Shown here in pieces: positions 44,554 to 53,790 of a stretch of 64,000 bases of DNA. Both the position numbers and the translations under genes were made by a program. Source of the stretch: Fervidobacterium thailandense (GTDB lineage Bacteria > Thermotogota > Thermotogae > Thermotogales > Fervidobacteriaceae); assembly GCF_001719065.1 (NCBI RefSeq), contig NZ_LWAF01000004.1, forward strand, positions 114,178 to 178,177, read 5' to 3'. The notes under the pieces are model-generated. The model had not been told where the DNA came from, made no database searches, and saw only the letters and a list, made by a program, of their open reading frames with translations. Numbering within the stretch: the stretch's first letter is position 1; each line of letters opens with the position of its first letter.

Positions 44554-45000
44554 TTACCCTATCATGGCACATGCTTCGTTTAATTTCTTCCTGACAGCCC
44601 TATCTATTTTGTTGTGCAGTTCGTGGTAGTGTCCTCTAACTTTTTCGAACACCAGTTTGCATTCCATCGCTTGGCACAACCCGTTTATTTCCTCAGCGTA
44701 CCTTTTGAAAAACGGATTGCGGTTTTGGGCTTTTACGTTCCTTGGAATATCCCTAACAGCATCCAGATCGTGACAAATCAGAACCGGTACGTTTCTTAAC
44801 TTACCGAAGTTGGCCTTCAGGAATTTCAGTGCTGCGATCACAGCCCTTAACTCCGCCTCGACATTTTGAAGCGACGTCGTCGCTCTTGCTACATAGACGT
44901 ACGGATTACCGAAATACCCTCTTCCGTAGATTGCGAATCCGTACGCCACATACCCATTCTTGTAGGAACCGTCCGTGTACACTCTCACAACTCCCACCAT
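44554..45000 (-). CDS. RNase HI-like protein
   Basis: 148 residues with the RNase H fold signature: VRVYTDGSYKNGYVAYGFAIYG (first Asp), NVEAELRAVIAALKFL (Glu), LICHDLDAVRD (second Asp) and HNKIDRAVRKKL (last Asp, with the preceding His-rich loop). All four acidic residues are present. It would cleave RNA in RNA/DNA hybrids. The start at 45000 follows AAAGGAGG; the longer reading of this frame runs through the regulatory motif at 45183 and is not credible as coding. It sits inside the CRISPR accessory cluster, between csx1 and the CYTH-CARF-HD gene. Confidence 0.85.
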   Translation of the reverse strand: MVGVVRVYTDGSYKNGYVAYGFAIYGRGYFGNPYVYVARATTSLQNVEAELRAVIAALKFLKANFGKLRNVPVLICHDLDAVRDIPRNVKAQNRNPFFKRYAEEINGLCQAMECKLVFEKVRGHYHELHNKIDRAVRKKLNEACAMIG

Positions 45001-45182
45001 TATTTCAACCTCCTTTCTTTTTTGTGGGAGTTCCTCCAAATTAACTCTGACAATAAAACCGTATACAGTTTTCGCCATCGGCTTGCTAACAAGTCCGAGA
45101 GTTACTTTTAATGAGGAGTAATCCCACTGCCTCAAGGAGAAGTTAGCCGTGACTTGGGTGGTATTTTTCAACCTTTTGTTGT

Positions 45183-45207
45183 TTCCAAATTTTTGTTGAC
45201 AAATAAA
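45183..45207. promoter_or_regulatory. Island motif copy 1 (upstream of RNase H gene)
   Basis: TTCCAAATT-TTTGT-TGACAAATAAA. One of five copies of a conserved 25-bp element found only between genes of this island. It is 183 bases upstream of the RNase H start on the minus strand. The rest of 45001-45458 holds no gene that I can support. Confidence 0.7.
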
Positions 45208-45458
45208 ACTAAGAATGAAAAATCGCAATATAGCTGCTGGGAATTTTGAATTGTGGTGGGTCAGAAAAGAGGGAGTAAAGAAGAGAATCTGGGTATAGGA
45301 AGAAGTGAGGATAAAGGAGAGCCCGATTGGTCATGGGTGGATCTGGGGAGGACTTAATAATAATGGATGGAACTTTCCAAGAACTGAAGCCTATTTCTCG
45401 ATAGGTGTGTTGAACATCTTAAAAATAAAACGTGTAGAGAGAGCTGCGATTAATGCGA

Positions 45459-46736
45459 TTAAAAAATTTCGTCCAAATCAATTTGGTCTTTCTCGACAAT
45501 TTCAATGGTTCGTTTTATCGACGCAACCTGCTTCTTAACCTTCTCATTACTTATGTGAATCTCCTCAACTCTTTTTCTTTCGTACAACTCAGAACAGGTT
45601 TTGAACAGTTCCTTTAATTGGTTCTCATCTTCCAGGTAGTCTGAAATAATGTCCACCTTAGCTCTTGTGCCATGAACTATACAATTTCTGAGTTGCTGCA
45701 ATTTTTCGAAATTCTTCGCATCTTCCTTACCTAACACCTTAGGTATCAGTTTCTTTACCTGCTCTTTCAATCTGTAATCATTGACTGACCTTCCAACCAT
45801 CTTGTAAGCCAGTAGTGTTAAAATGGCCTCAAATAGCAAGGGGATGGCTTTAAAATACTGTTCTTTCTCGAAGTGAAACAACGCCTTCTGATAGAAAACA
45901 TCGTGTAAATGCTCAGCACTTGCGAACTTTTCTAAAGTTTTCGCTACGGGATAGTAGAAGTAATTCGAAGAAGCTTGCGCAAAAAACTTCATTTCCTCAA
46001 TAGATGGTTGATTCAGCTCAAAGGAAAAATACATTTTCCGGACCCTTTCCTTCTGCCTTGGTAGCATAGTACAAGCAACCTGGGAGAAATCACCTGTGAG
46101 ATGAAACGCTGCCATCTTTTCGTCAAACTGAATCAACTCCTCCAAGGCACTAAGTTCAATTGCTGGTTTTGGCTCTTTTTCAAATTCGTGATGACCGTAA
46201 AAAATGCGTATTCGTTTAACAGTTACGTACCTTGCGGGTAGTAGTATGCCGAGAGCCACTACCGGAATAAACCGCGTGGCGTGAGAGATATCCAGAATTA
46301 TCTCATCCACGTTATAATCAATGTGTTTCATGACCTTCTGCACAATATCCCTTTGAACCTTGGCTATATCCACCGAACTGTCAATCCATTCGAATTCCAA
46401 ATGATAATCAAGATACTGCGATATTGTTTTGGCAAATTGCTCTAAGATCTCTACAGAACGATCGTTATTCAGTAAGACTTTAAACCCCAACAGCGCACTG
46501 CGTTTTAACGGATGGACAAGCTCACTCGCCACCCACCACGCGGCATCCCGCTCACCAACAAGGACAACTTTATCTATCCTAACATTCTTCTTCCGCAAGT
46601 AGTCAATAAGCACTTGCCCAAAAAAGCTCCCCTCAATTTCCGTTCCATCCTGAAACACATACCTTACGTGTCGATAGTTTTTTTCAGCCGTGTCAAACAT
46701 CGACTTTCCTATAAACGATAGCACCAAAACTCCCAT
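45459..46736 (-). CDS. csx1: Csx1-family CARF-HEPN ribonuclease
   Basis: 425 residues. N-terminal CARF domain of the Csx1/Csx2 (TIGR02221-like) type: VLVLSFIGKSMFDTAEKNYRHVRYVFQDG, then VDEIILDISHATRFIPVVALGILL, which holds the ligand loop. The C-terminal HEPN domain has the catalytic RxxxxH as RNCIVHG, near residue 350. The family is activated by cyclic oligoadenylate made by Cas10 and cuts RNA non-specifically (known biology). The start at 46736 follows GGGGATAGGA. It lies directly after cmr6 but behind a small hairpin, so it may be expressed at a different level. Confidence 0.92.
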   Translation of the reverse strand: MGVLVLSFIGKSMFDTAEKNYRHVRYVFQDGTEIEGSFFGQVLIDYLRKKNVRIDKVVLVGERDAAWWVASELVHPLKRSALLGFKVLLNNDRSVEILEQFAKTISQYLDYHLEFEWIDSSVDIAKVQRDIVQKVMKHIDYNVDEIILDISHATRFIPVVALGILLPARYVTVKRIRIFYGHHEFEKEPKPAIELSALEELIQFDEKMAAFHLTGDFSQVACTMLPRQKERVRKMYFSFELNQPSIEEMKFFAQASSNYFYYPVAKTLEKFASAEHLHDVFYQKALFHFEKEQYFKAIPLLFEAILTLLAYKMVGRSVNDYRLKEQVKKLIPKVLGKEDAKNFEKLQQLRNCIVHGTRAKVDIISDYLEDENQLKELFKTCSELYERKRVEEIHISNEKVKKQVASIKRTIEIVEKDQIDLDEIF

Positions 46737-46764
46737 CGTTCCTATCCCCTTTTTTGAGTAATAT

Positions 46765-46790
46765 TCAAAACCCGGAGCCAACGCTCCGGG
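46765..46790 (-). terminator. Hairpin between cmr6 and csx1
   Basis: Minus-strand CCCGGAGC-GTTG-GCTCCGGG followed by TTTTGAAT. A possible partial terminator or attenuator inside the cmr-csx1 transcript. Confidence 0.6.
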
Positions 46791-46833
46791 AATGCTCAGT
46801 TGTTATGGAGCTTCGTTATCCTAAGTTTGAATC

Positions 46834-47583
46834 TCAATCCTCCAAAAACCTACCGTATCCGTAGTTCGTCTTAGCCCCGACACCGTAAACTTTCAGCATT
46901 TCAAGAAACGCATTCTTCAACTTTACCTTCAATTCCTCGTTTAATTCTTTCTTCAGTGTGGGCTCAATCAACACCGTAAATCGATACGTTCCAGACGTTA
47001 CAGTCACGTATTTCACGGGTACCGGATCGTACCAGTCGTTTGGAACTTCACCGTTCATGTAATAAGGCTGAAAGTGGTTAGCAACGACGTCTAATCCAAA
47101 CTTTACTTCCCCCGTGGGAAACGCATCAAGGAATACCAATCCACCGCCTTGATCCGTTGTACCGAAGACATTTAACAGTTCGGTCTCGTTCAGTATTCCA
47201 CTATCTTCACAATAGTGCCGAAATGTTCCCTTCAAACTCGATGAAGGAACAATTGGGAGTCCGTAGTTACGCGACAACGTCAGTCCAACCTCAAGTATCG
47301 AGGGTGCCCCACTTCCAACAAGTAGTCTGGACGATAGTTTCTTTTTCACATCGAGCAGCAATAAACCCTTCCTTTTGAATTCCTCAACCACCATGTCACG
47401 ACGTTTGTTCATTACTTCGTAAACTTCTTTGAAAATGTCTCTTGAAAGAACAAATTTTTCGATGACTATACCAGGCAACTTACTTCTCTCACTTTTATCT
47501 AAGTACATTTCTCGATTTTCGAGAAAAACAAGTTTATTCCAATACAAACTCAGGTTTGAGCAACTGCTTTTCCCATTTTGCAT
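46834..47583 (-). CDS. cmr6: Type III-B CRISPR protein Cmr6
   Basis: 249-residue RAMP protein that caps the Cmr backbone at the crRNA 3' end. The glycine-rich RAMP pattern is clear: SSRLLVGSGAPSILEVGLTLSRNYGLPIVPSSSLKGTFRHYC and the C-terminal G-loop VYGVGAKTNYGYGRFLED (key parts quoted only as SSSLKGTFRHYC and GAKTNYGYGRF). Three bases after cmr5, with GAGGAGG as ribosome site. Confidence 0.93.
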   Translation of the reverse strand: MQNGKSSCSNLSLYWNKLVFLENREMYLDKSERSKLPGIVIEKFVLSRDIFKEVYEVMNKRRDMVVEEFKRKGLLLLDVKKKLSSRLLVGSGAPSILEVGLTLSRNYGLPIVPSSSLKGTFRHYCEDSGILNETELLNVFGTTDQGGGLVFLDAFPTGEVKFGLDVVANHFQPYYMNGEVPNDWYDPVPVKYVTVTSGTYRFTVLIEPTLKKELNEELKVKLKNAFLEMLKVYGVGAKTNYGYGRFLED

Positions 47584-47586
47584 TCC

Positions 47587-47934
47587 TCACTCCTCCTCCT
47601 TCAGGAATATCTCAGCGTACCTTCTCAACCACTTCACCCCTTCCATTGCTGCAAACTGTGCTCTTATGTACTCATGTTGTGGAATCCTTTCACCGTTTAT
47701 TATACGATTACAAAAATCCTTTTGACCGGTCTGAATCTCAATCAATTCGTTAAGGTGTTGAATAACCTCATCAGGTCCTTTGATTTTCACAAAAAGAACG
47801 GTTCCTGCCAAACCATTTTGAACGATCATACTTCCGAGCCCAATGACTCTTGAGTGGTACTTTTCCTTGGTTTTTTCATCTTTGTTCAGCATCGTTTTTA
47901 CACATTCAGCAGCTTTAATCGCCACCGGTGTCAT
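47587..47934 (-). CDS. cmr5: Type III-B CRISPR protein Cmr5 (small subunit)
   Basis: 115-residue helical small subunit lining the target RNA groove. IKAAECVKTMLNKDEKTKEKYHSRVIGLGSMIVQNGLAGTVLFVK is the family pattern (key YHSRVIGLGSMIVQNGL). ATG 47934 overlaps the cmr4 stop as ATGA; a start at 47958 would overlap cmr4 further and is less likely. Confidence 0.93.
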   Translation of the reverse strand: MTPVAIKAAECVKTMLNKDEKTKEKYHSRVIGLGSMIVQNGLAGTVLFVKIKGPDEVIQHLNELIEIQTGQKDFCNRIINGERIPQHEYIRAQFAAMEGVKWLRRYAEIFLKEEE

Positions 47935-48779
47935 TGCACATTCACCACCTTCAGACAAACCAAACCTTTACCAACCGTTTCTTTACCACCAATCGTTATT
48001 ATCCTACCATCGATGACTTCTTTGAACTTTTGAAACGCTTCCTCTTCTTTGTTAGCGTAAGCTGTTTTTCTTGCGACAAAATACATCACCGTGTCTTGCG
48101 GTAGGTATTCCTCATACCACAAAGCTCCTTTCTTCACAGTCTTCCTCTCCCTGTCGATACTGATTCTCGGTACCACTTCGGTAGCAATCTCGAGGATTTT
48201 TGAGAACTGCTCGTCACGCACAACTACTATGTCTTTTAGCATCTTCTTTTTCAAATATTCAACCGTACTAACGTTTTGACTGATCTTTGTTGCCACTTGG
48301 TGTAACCAACCCTTCGTTTCCTTCCGCGCGTTCACTTCAACTTCCTCAAGCCACAACTTTCCCTCTATATCCACGGTGAGTGCTTCGTTTTCGGAGATAT
48401 TCTCGTTCTGAATCATATCAACGAGGCTTTTGTCACCAAGCGCGTTGAAGAACCTAATCAAAGCTAACGGTGATGTCACCCAGACAAACAACCTGTCCAT
48501 GCTCCGTACAGGGAACAGCAATATTTTCGCTTCGGAGAATGCCACAATACCCGGGAATGTTTCTTTTTCTTCAGACCCTGGCTCACTTCCGAATATCTTC
48601 GTTTCAAGATTCCCAAGCTCTGCACGGAAATTTGCCCTTAACGAACCTTTCACACCTTGGATGATCGGAAAACCCGTTGTTCTTTCACGCTGAATTGGCA
48701 AGTCCACTATACCAATGTCCATACCCTTCCCCGCATGCAACTGACTTTCAGCGTACATGGTAACCACAAGTCTGTCCAT
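47931..48779 (-). CDS. cmr4: Type III-B CRISPR protein Cmr4 (target RNA-cleaving subunit)
   Basis: 282-residue RAMP backbone subunit. SQLHAGKGMDIGIVDLPIQRERTTGFPIIQGVKGSLRANF is the family N-terminus; the catalytic Asp sits at residue 26 in GIVDLPIQRE, the same number as in characterised Cmr4. The C-terminal GKETVGKGLVCLKV is the G-loop. Several copies per complex cut bound target RNA every six bases (known biology). Confidence 0.95.
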   Translation of the reverse strand: MDRLVVTMYAESQLHAGKGMDIGIVDLPIQRERTTGFPIIQGVKGSLRANFRAELGNLETKIFGSEPGSEEKETFPGIVAFSEAKILLFPVRSMDRLFVWVTSPLALIRFFNALGDKSLVDMIQNENISENEALTVDIEGKLWLEEVEVNARKETKGWLHQVATKISQNVSTVEYLKKKMLKDIVVVRDEQFSKILEIATEVVPRISIDRERKTVKKGALWYEEYLPQDTVMYFVARKTAYANKEEEAFQKFKEVIDGRIITIGGKETVGKGLVCLKVVNVQ

Positions 48780-48804
48780 AACCTACCGACCTCCCTCACT
48801 AAAT

Positions 48805-49839
48805 TCAAAAGTTTTCGTATGGTATGTAAGTGAACAATCCAAATCCAAACTGATTCAGAAAGCTCTCAGACATAACTTCCTTTGGATCTTTTAGCTTACC
48901 TCTAAGATAGTAAACTGCTCCTGGGGACACGGCATGGTACATCGTCTTCGGATGACCATTTGCGATATCCCAACCGGAAACTACCATCTTTCTTGCTCCA
49001 ACCACAGCTCTAATTTCAACCGAACCAAATCTTCCAGTCCTTGGCACGAATCCTCCACTGTAGATTGCTGGGGTTAGTAAAAGGAGCGCAACGTTCTCCG
49101 AAGAAACATCTTCAAAAAAGTCGAAAGAGAACTTTTCTACCCAAACTCGTGCCCATCGCTGTTTGCTTCCGAGAAAAACACCGTCGAGTTTTGAAATCTC
49201 GTTCACCGTGTCTTCACTGTCTGTAAGCATGAAGAATCCACCGTTTTTGAATCGGTACACGGAAACGGAGTACAACATACCTTCCTGACCACGCTTTGAC
49301 GCCTTCTCTAAAGCAATACCTGTTCTCGATTCGACCTCAAAATTCGACGGATTTTCGAGCTTAAACGACTCTCCTCGCTTTAACTTTTTCAATTCATCCA
49401 GTTCGATATACTGTTCTTCAGCTTCATCAACGTTCTTAACATCAGGTATCCAGGCCAAATCCAGTTCGAAATCACCGACCTTCGTTTTAAAAGAAGAACA
49501 CGGCATGAGCTTGTATGTACCCTCTTTCAAGTAAACGTTCTTTGGAGCTGGGAAAAAGTGTTTCTTGACTCCGTTACACTGAGTAAAAACGAAAGGACCG
49601 TACAGTTTAATCTTCCCAGGATGATTTTCATCTCCAAGCAATTCTTTCAAATCTTCAGAGAGCGAAGGTTGTTTGTGATAATCCAAATGTACTCCTTTCT
49701 TAGCCATCAACGCTGTTCTGACTGCTCCGTAAAATGGTAATGCAGTTGGAAGTGTCGTTCTTGCCACATCTCCTGCACCAAACCGTCTCGCTTCTCTGAA
49801 AGAAACCCATTCTTCAGGTTCAAAGTATACAGCGTACAT
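48805..49839 (-). CDS. cmr3: Type III-B CRISPR protein Cmr3
   Basis: 344-residue Cas5-like RAMP that holds the crRNA 5' tag with Cas10. FEPEEWVSFREARRFGAG and TTLPTALPFYGAVRTALM mark the N-terminus; KMVVSGWDIANGHPKTMYHAVSPGAVYYLRG is the typical C-terminal core (key GWDIANGHPK and VSPGAVYYL). Its ATG overlaps the cmr2 stop by one base. Confidence 0.94.
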   Translation of the reverse strand: MYAVYFEPEEWVSFREARRFGAGDVARTTLPTALPFYGAVRTALMAKKGVHLDYHKQPSLSEDLKELLGDENHPGKIKLYGPFVFTQCNGVKKHFFPAPKNVYLKEGTYKLMPCSSFKTKVGDFELDLAWIPDVKNVDEAEEQYIELDELKKLKRGESFKLENPSNFEVESRTGIALEKASKRGQEGMLYSVSVYRFKNGGFFMLTDSEDTVNEISKLDGVFLGSKQRWARVWVEKFSFDFFEDVSSENVALLLLTPAIYSGGFVPRTGRFGSVEIRAVVGARKMVVSGWDIANGHPKTMYHAVSPGAVYYLRGKLKDPKEVMSESFLNQFGFGLFTYIPYENF

Positions 49840-52217
49840 CACCGCTCGTCACCTCTCTTCGTTAACCGGATCGTCAGCAGAAGCTTAATGGGCATAAGCT
49901 TTTCATTCGGATCTTGATCGTAAAGACTCGTGAGATAAGCGATTAACTTTGTCTTCAAATCGTTGTACGTATGCTCCGGTTTCTTCTTTACCTCAGATCT
50001 CCTCAGAAGATAACTTACCAGTTTCTCGATATTTTCTTTCCCCACAACGGTGAGATCTTCGGCCTGAAGTTTATATAGACCCCGTGATGAAAGATTCAAC
50101 CTTTCCGCAAGTTCAGTAATCTCGTAAGCAGTCCCTATCGCGTCAAGTCCATCAGCTTCCCATTTCGAGCCAAACAGCTCACGCTGACCAGAACGTCTGA
50201 CAACTGATATTGCAAAAGCGTTCTTTCCCAGCTTGTATTTAGCGTAACGTTCCGCCTCTCTTGCGAGGTTGATTGTCATCTGTAATGGTAGTTTGTGGTT
50301 TGCAATGGCTATGCCAGCACTCATCGTTGCTGACCCCATCATGGGTGCATACAAAACACCGTCTTTGTAAACAAACCCCTTCTCAAACTTATAGCTTGTA
50401 CCGTCCACCGTAAGTTCCAACCCATCTCCAACATACATCTTTCTTATATCGTTAGCACAAGGTATTACCTTATCAGCTGGCAGTATCGCGAGTACATCAT
50501 CACCACCCGCGTAAACGAGCATTCCCTTGTACTTATCTTCAACTACATACTTTACAAGCGCTGAGAACAAAGCCAAGGTTCTTGAAAGATTCCTTTGATA
50601 CGCCGGGGTGAAAACTTTCATATTCAAAAGCTCTTTCAACTCCGCATTTTCAAAAGACTTCCTGGCTTTTTCGTGGAGTACCTTGGAAGCCTCGAGTGCG
50701 AACTCTCCTGAGACCCATTTCCCCATGTTATCGCCGTCCATTACCAACACTCCGATGTAGCCGTTTCTCAACTTCTGCTCGCCACTTTCCGTCAAATTCA
50801 CATCGTTCATAAGTGCAACATCTTCCGTTGATTCGTATCTGACTCCCAAGCCGAGTAACCTGTTCAAGAACCTCTTTACGGTGTTGACCGTCCCAAGATA
50901 GTCTTTCTTTGGTTCCTCGGTTTCAGCATCCTTTGGCTTATCTAAAACTATTACACATGCTCGAACACCACCACCGAATGCGTCCGGTACACGCTCGGAA
51001 CCAACTGTACTGTCACTTACGTAACCTTTGAAGGATCTAATCGCCTTCTGAGCGGCCAACTGAGCTGTCAACACCTTATAGATGAACTTGTAGAACGAAC
51101 CCTCGTTCGGTGTGTAACCTCCCTGACGTTTAACCTCGCTAAGCAAACTAAGGAAGCTCTGCATCTCGCTTATGAATTCACTGTCTGTAAAGTAAGTTTT
51201 TACAACATTCATCGCATCTTCCTGATTGGATGGAAGTCTGATGAAAGAGTAGTTGATTGACGGGAAGAGATTCGCCTGTTCTAAGAATTCTTCGAAGTTA
51301 TGAAGCTCATGAATCTTGCAAGCCGTATCACTTTCTAACAAACGTTTCGTTTCGTTCACTAACCTCATCCATTCATCGATAACAGCTTGCTTGCACTCCT
51401 CCGCTATCCTTTGAGCCTTGTCTATCGGCACCAGTGCAAGGAAGATGTTCGGCAACGATGCAACCTTTTTGTCGATGGTTGGTGATGTTAGAAGCTTTAC
51501 ACCACTACGAGTCAGAGTATCGTAAACAAACGGATTGCCGCGCAGATAAGGGTAGATTATTGCATCGAACCCAAAAGAAAGTCCTACTCTTTCAATTGCC
51601 TTATAAATCAGTAAGGAAAGTAGGTAACTACCAGCCCACAAGTCAATTACCTTCCGGGCTTGCGCTATTATCTCTTGAACCGGGCCAATTTGAAATCCAA
51701 GTAACGCTGGACTCAAATTTCCCGCATCATCTTCAGTTGCACGAACCGCAGCGGTAAGATCTATATGATCAAGTATAGAATGATTGGGAATTCTCGTATC
51801 CGCTGGTAGAACGTGACTTAAATTACTGAAATTCGCAATTTCCCACCAAAGGGCATGGTAGAACTTTTCATCATCTTCGTTCAACTCTCTCAGTTCCGAT
51901 ATCTGCTCAGTTATCTTCTTATTCAAACTGTCAAGCTGGACCTTCGGCAACCCAATACTTTCACCACTCAGTGGATGGATGTAATAGAACTCCGATTCGG
52001 AAATTCTCACTTGGCCAAGTGTCCTTTCAAGGGGTAGTGGTACCCTATCAAACGCACTTGCAATATGATCCTCAGGACCACGATCGTGGATTGCTCGTGC
52101 TGCTTGAGCAAATTGCCTTGCGAATATTTCATGGTTGTAAATATCCAGAGCCTTTGTCAACGGATCATGGAGAAGAGCGAGGATCTTTTTCTTCCAGAAA
52201 GTAGCTGAATTAGCCAT
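49839..52217 (-). CDS. cmr2: Cas10/Cmr2, type III-B large subunit with GGDD cyclase motif
   Basis: 792 residues. The N-terminus WKKKILALLHDPLTKAL has the HD-like motif of Cmr2 (LLHDP). Downstream is a first Palm domain (GPVQEIIAQARKVIDLWAGSYLLSLL), a long middle, and the second Palm with YAGGDDVLAILPAD, intact for cyclic oligoadenylate synthesis. The C-terminal helical domain follows. It should sense target RNA and signal to the CARF and SAVED proteins nearby. The start at 52217 follows GGGAGGTG. Confidence 0.96.
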   Translation of the reverse strand: MANSATFWKKKILALLHDPLTKALDIYNHEIFARQFAQAARAIHDRGPEDHIASAFDRVPLPLERTLGQVRISESEFYYIHPLSGESIGLPKVQLDSLNKKITEQISELRELNEDDEKFYHALWWEIANFSNLSHVLPADTRIPNHSILDHIDLTAAVRATEDDAGNLSPALLGFQIGPVQEIIAQARKVIDLWAGSYLLSLLIYKAIERVGLSFGFDAIIYPYLRGNPFVYDTLTRSGVKLLTSPTIDKKVASLPNIFLALVPIDKAQRIAEECKQAVIDEWMRLVNETKRLLESDTACKIHELHNFEEFLEQANLFPSINYSFIRLPSNQEDAMNVVKTYFTDSEFISEMQSFLSLLSEVKRQGGYTPNEGSFYKFIYKVLTAQLAAQKAIRSFKGYVSDSTVGSERVPDAFGGGVRACVIVLDKPKDAETEEPKKDYLGTVNTVKRFLNRLLGLGVRYESTEDVALMNDVNLTESGEQKLRNGYIGVLVMDGDNMGKWVSGEFALEASKVLHEKARKSFENAELKELLNMKVFTPAYQRNLSRTLALFSALVKYVVEDKYKGMLVYAGGDDVLAILPADKVIPCANDIRKMYVGDGLELTVDGTSYKFEKGFVYKDGVLYAPMMGSATMSAGIAIANHKLPLQMTINLAREAERYAKYKLGKNAFAISVVRRSGQRELFGSKWEADGLDAIGTAYEITELAERLNLSSRGLYKLQAEDLTVVGKENIEKLVSYLLRRSEVKKKPEHTYNDLKTKLIAYLTSLYDQDPNEKLMPIKLLLTIRLTKRGDER

Positions 52218-52242
52218 TAACGATTCACCTCCCATTGGAATG

Positions 52243-53583
52243 TCAACTTCTCATTCTTTGGTGATAACTCTGATTTAATTTTCTTAGAACATCTTTCAAA
52301 TCAGCGTGAGTCAACGTAAGTTTGAGACGGAACCGAGCGTTTCTTTCGCTATGTTCCAACTCCCCTCTTTGTGTCACGGGACTATCGAGCAGCAAGCAAG
52401 AAACCTGATAAGTCCGTTGAATTTGGGAGATTATAATTCTCAACACCGATGTCTTTCTCTTCGCGCTAACATCGGGCTCAGTAGTCTCGACCGATGGGAA
52501 CACCGTTATCCTGTCCGCTCTGGCCCCGGCTTTTCTCAAGTTTTGATACACGATGGGTAGACCTACAATTGCAGGTCCAATATCTGCTTCCTTTGCTTGA
52601 CCATTTATACAATTAACCAAGTCTTTAACAGCATCTCCTGTTTTGTTTTTTCCGACAAACCTTAACCTGTACTTCAACTCTCGATACCAGTTCCTTACTA
52701 TCCTGGTCTTATCTCCATTTCTCTCAACTCTCATCCCATACAGCTTGGTAAAAACCTCGTTAAGAGATTGACCTTGAACCGGAACAGTTAGTATTTCGTA
52801 TTTACCTGGCAACAAGCTTGGAAATTCAACCAAATCTGAAGGAGTCCGTTCGAGCTTAAGAGCCTTGTATAAATCCTTTTCTTCAATAAACTTTCTTATT
52901 TTTCCCTCAACTTCCTTGATTAGCTGCTCAAAATTGTTTGCGTTAATGAATTGGGATCTATTGAAAATCGGTTTAACAATCTCGAACTCTCCAAAACCTT
53001 TTGTGGTCTTAGCACCAAATCCTGAAATCGTACTCACCAACTTCAAAAGAGAAAGAACAACTTCGTAAGTAACACTATCGTTCGAAAAAACGTGAATCTT
53101 AAACTCAGCGCCAGGTTTTAAAAACTTTGTAATAAATTTTTCATTTTCTTTTGTGCTGTAAAGCCCGTACAGAGGATAGCTTGCATCTTTTCCAATTATA
53201 GGTGAAAAGTTAAGTACCGTCTTCCCCTTTTTGTCTACTCCAAATCTTCCAATGGGTTCCGTATCTTCCTCTCTCCATTGGATGAAGAGTCCAAACGGTC
53301 CTTTTCTGTTCTGCGAACCAAAAACAAGCATCTCAAGATACTTGAGACCTTTGAACTTCTCATCTTTGAACTCCTTTGCCAAATCACTCGGCAACTTGCT
53401 AAGATCAAGCTCGCAAATGTTTATAACCCTTGGTGCAACAGCCCTAAACCAAAAGTGCAAAACTCCCCTTACACTCTGAGGTCTAAGCTCAAACTCGTAG
53501 AGTCGATCCGTTTGGTCAGCGAGCTCTTCACTACGTGAAAAAATGGGTGTCACAACCCTACAAGTCACAGTTTCTTGCACCAT
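52243..53583 (-). CDS. cmr1: Type III-B CRISPR protein Cmr1
   Basis: 446-residue double-RAMP subunit at the 3' end of the Cmr complex. VVTPIFSRSEELADQTDRLYEFELRPQSVRGVLHFWFRAVAP is the family start (key RPQSVRGVLHFWFRA), and LVSTISGFGAKTTKGFGEFEI is the G-loop. First gene of the cmr operon. The start at 53583 follows GGGGAG; an ATG at 53646 is also in frame. Confidence 0.92.
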   Translation of the reverse strand: MVQETVTCRVVTPIFSRSEELADQTDRLYEFELRPQSVRGVLHFWFRAVAPRVINICELDLSKLPSDLAKEFKDEKFKGLKYLEMLVFGSQNRKGPFGLFIQWREEDTEPIGRFGVDKKGKTVLNFSPIIGKDASYPLYGLYSTKENEKFITKFLKPGAEFKIHVFSNDSVTYEVVLSLLKLVSTISGFGAKTTKGFGEFEIVKPIFNRSQFINANNFEQLIKEVEGKIRKFIEEKDLYKALKLERTPSDLVEFPSLLPGKYEILTVPVQGQSLNEVFTKLYGMRVERNGDKTRIVRNWYRELKYRLRFVGKNKTGDAVKDLVNCINGQAKEADIGPAIVGLPIVYQNLRKAGARADRITVFPSVETTEPDVSAKRKTSVLRIIISQIQRTYQVSCLLLDSPVTQRGELEHSERNARFRLKLTLTHADLKDVLRKLNQSYHQRMRS

Positions 53584-53661
53584 TCGACCACTCCCCTTCT
53601 GATAACTTGTAGGACCAGAGGTTGTTAGAGTTCCCGAAGTTTTCATGTTTTTTTCTTTTTT

Positions 53662-53667
53662 ATTATA
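53662..53667 (-). promoter_or_regulatory. -10 box of the cmr operon
   Basis: TATAAT on the minus strand just downstream of the terminator of the VWA gene and about 80 bases before the Cmr1 start. The -35 region is T-rich without a clear hexamer. The island motif is not present at this promoter. Confidence 0.5.
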
Positions 53668-53680
53668 CCAAAAAACTGTT

Positions 53681-53711
53681 AAAAAGAAAATGCCCCTGCA
53701 AAAGCAGGGGC
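53681..53711 (-). terminator. Terminator after the VWA gene
   Basis: GCCCCTGC-TTTT-GCAGGGGC hairpin on the minus strand followed by ATTTTCTTTTT. It separates the VWA gene from the cmr operon. Confidence 0.88.
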
Positions 53712-53790
53712 AATAGCACAGGAGAATAGGAGATAAGATAGCCACACTAATGCTCAGGAATGCTGTTCTCTTTTTGTCTTTCTTCTTTTT

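Noticed and set aside
45183..45207. Reading TTGACA in the island motif as a plus-strand -35 box
   Set aside because: No -10 follows at the right distance in any copy, and no plus-strand gene lies downstream.
45003..45228. N-terminal extension of the RNase H reading frame
   Set aside because: It runs through the conserved island motif and a plausible regulatory region, and the ATG at 45000 has a strong ribosome site.
45305..45538. A 77-codon plus-strand frame between RNase H and csx1
   Set aside because: It overlaps the 3' end of csx1 on the opposite strand, has no ribosome site of note and no recognisable protein character.
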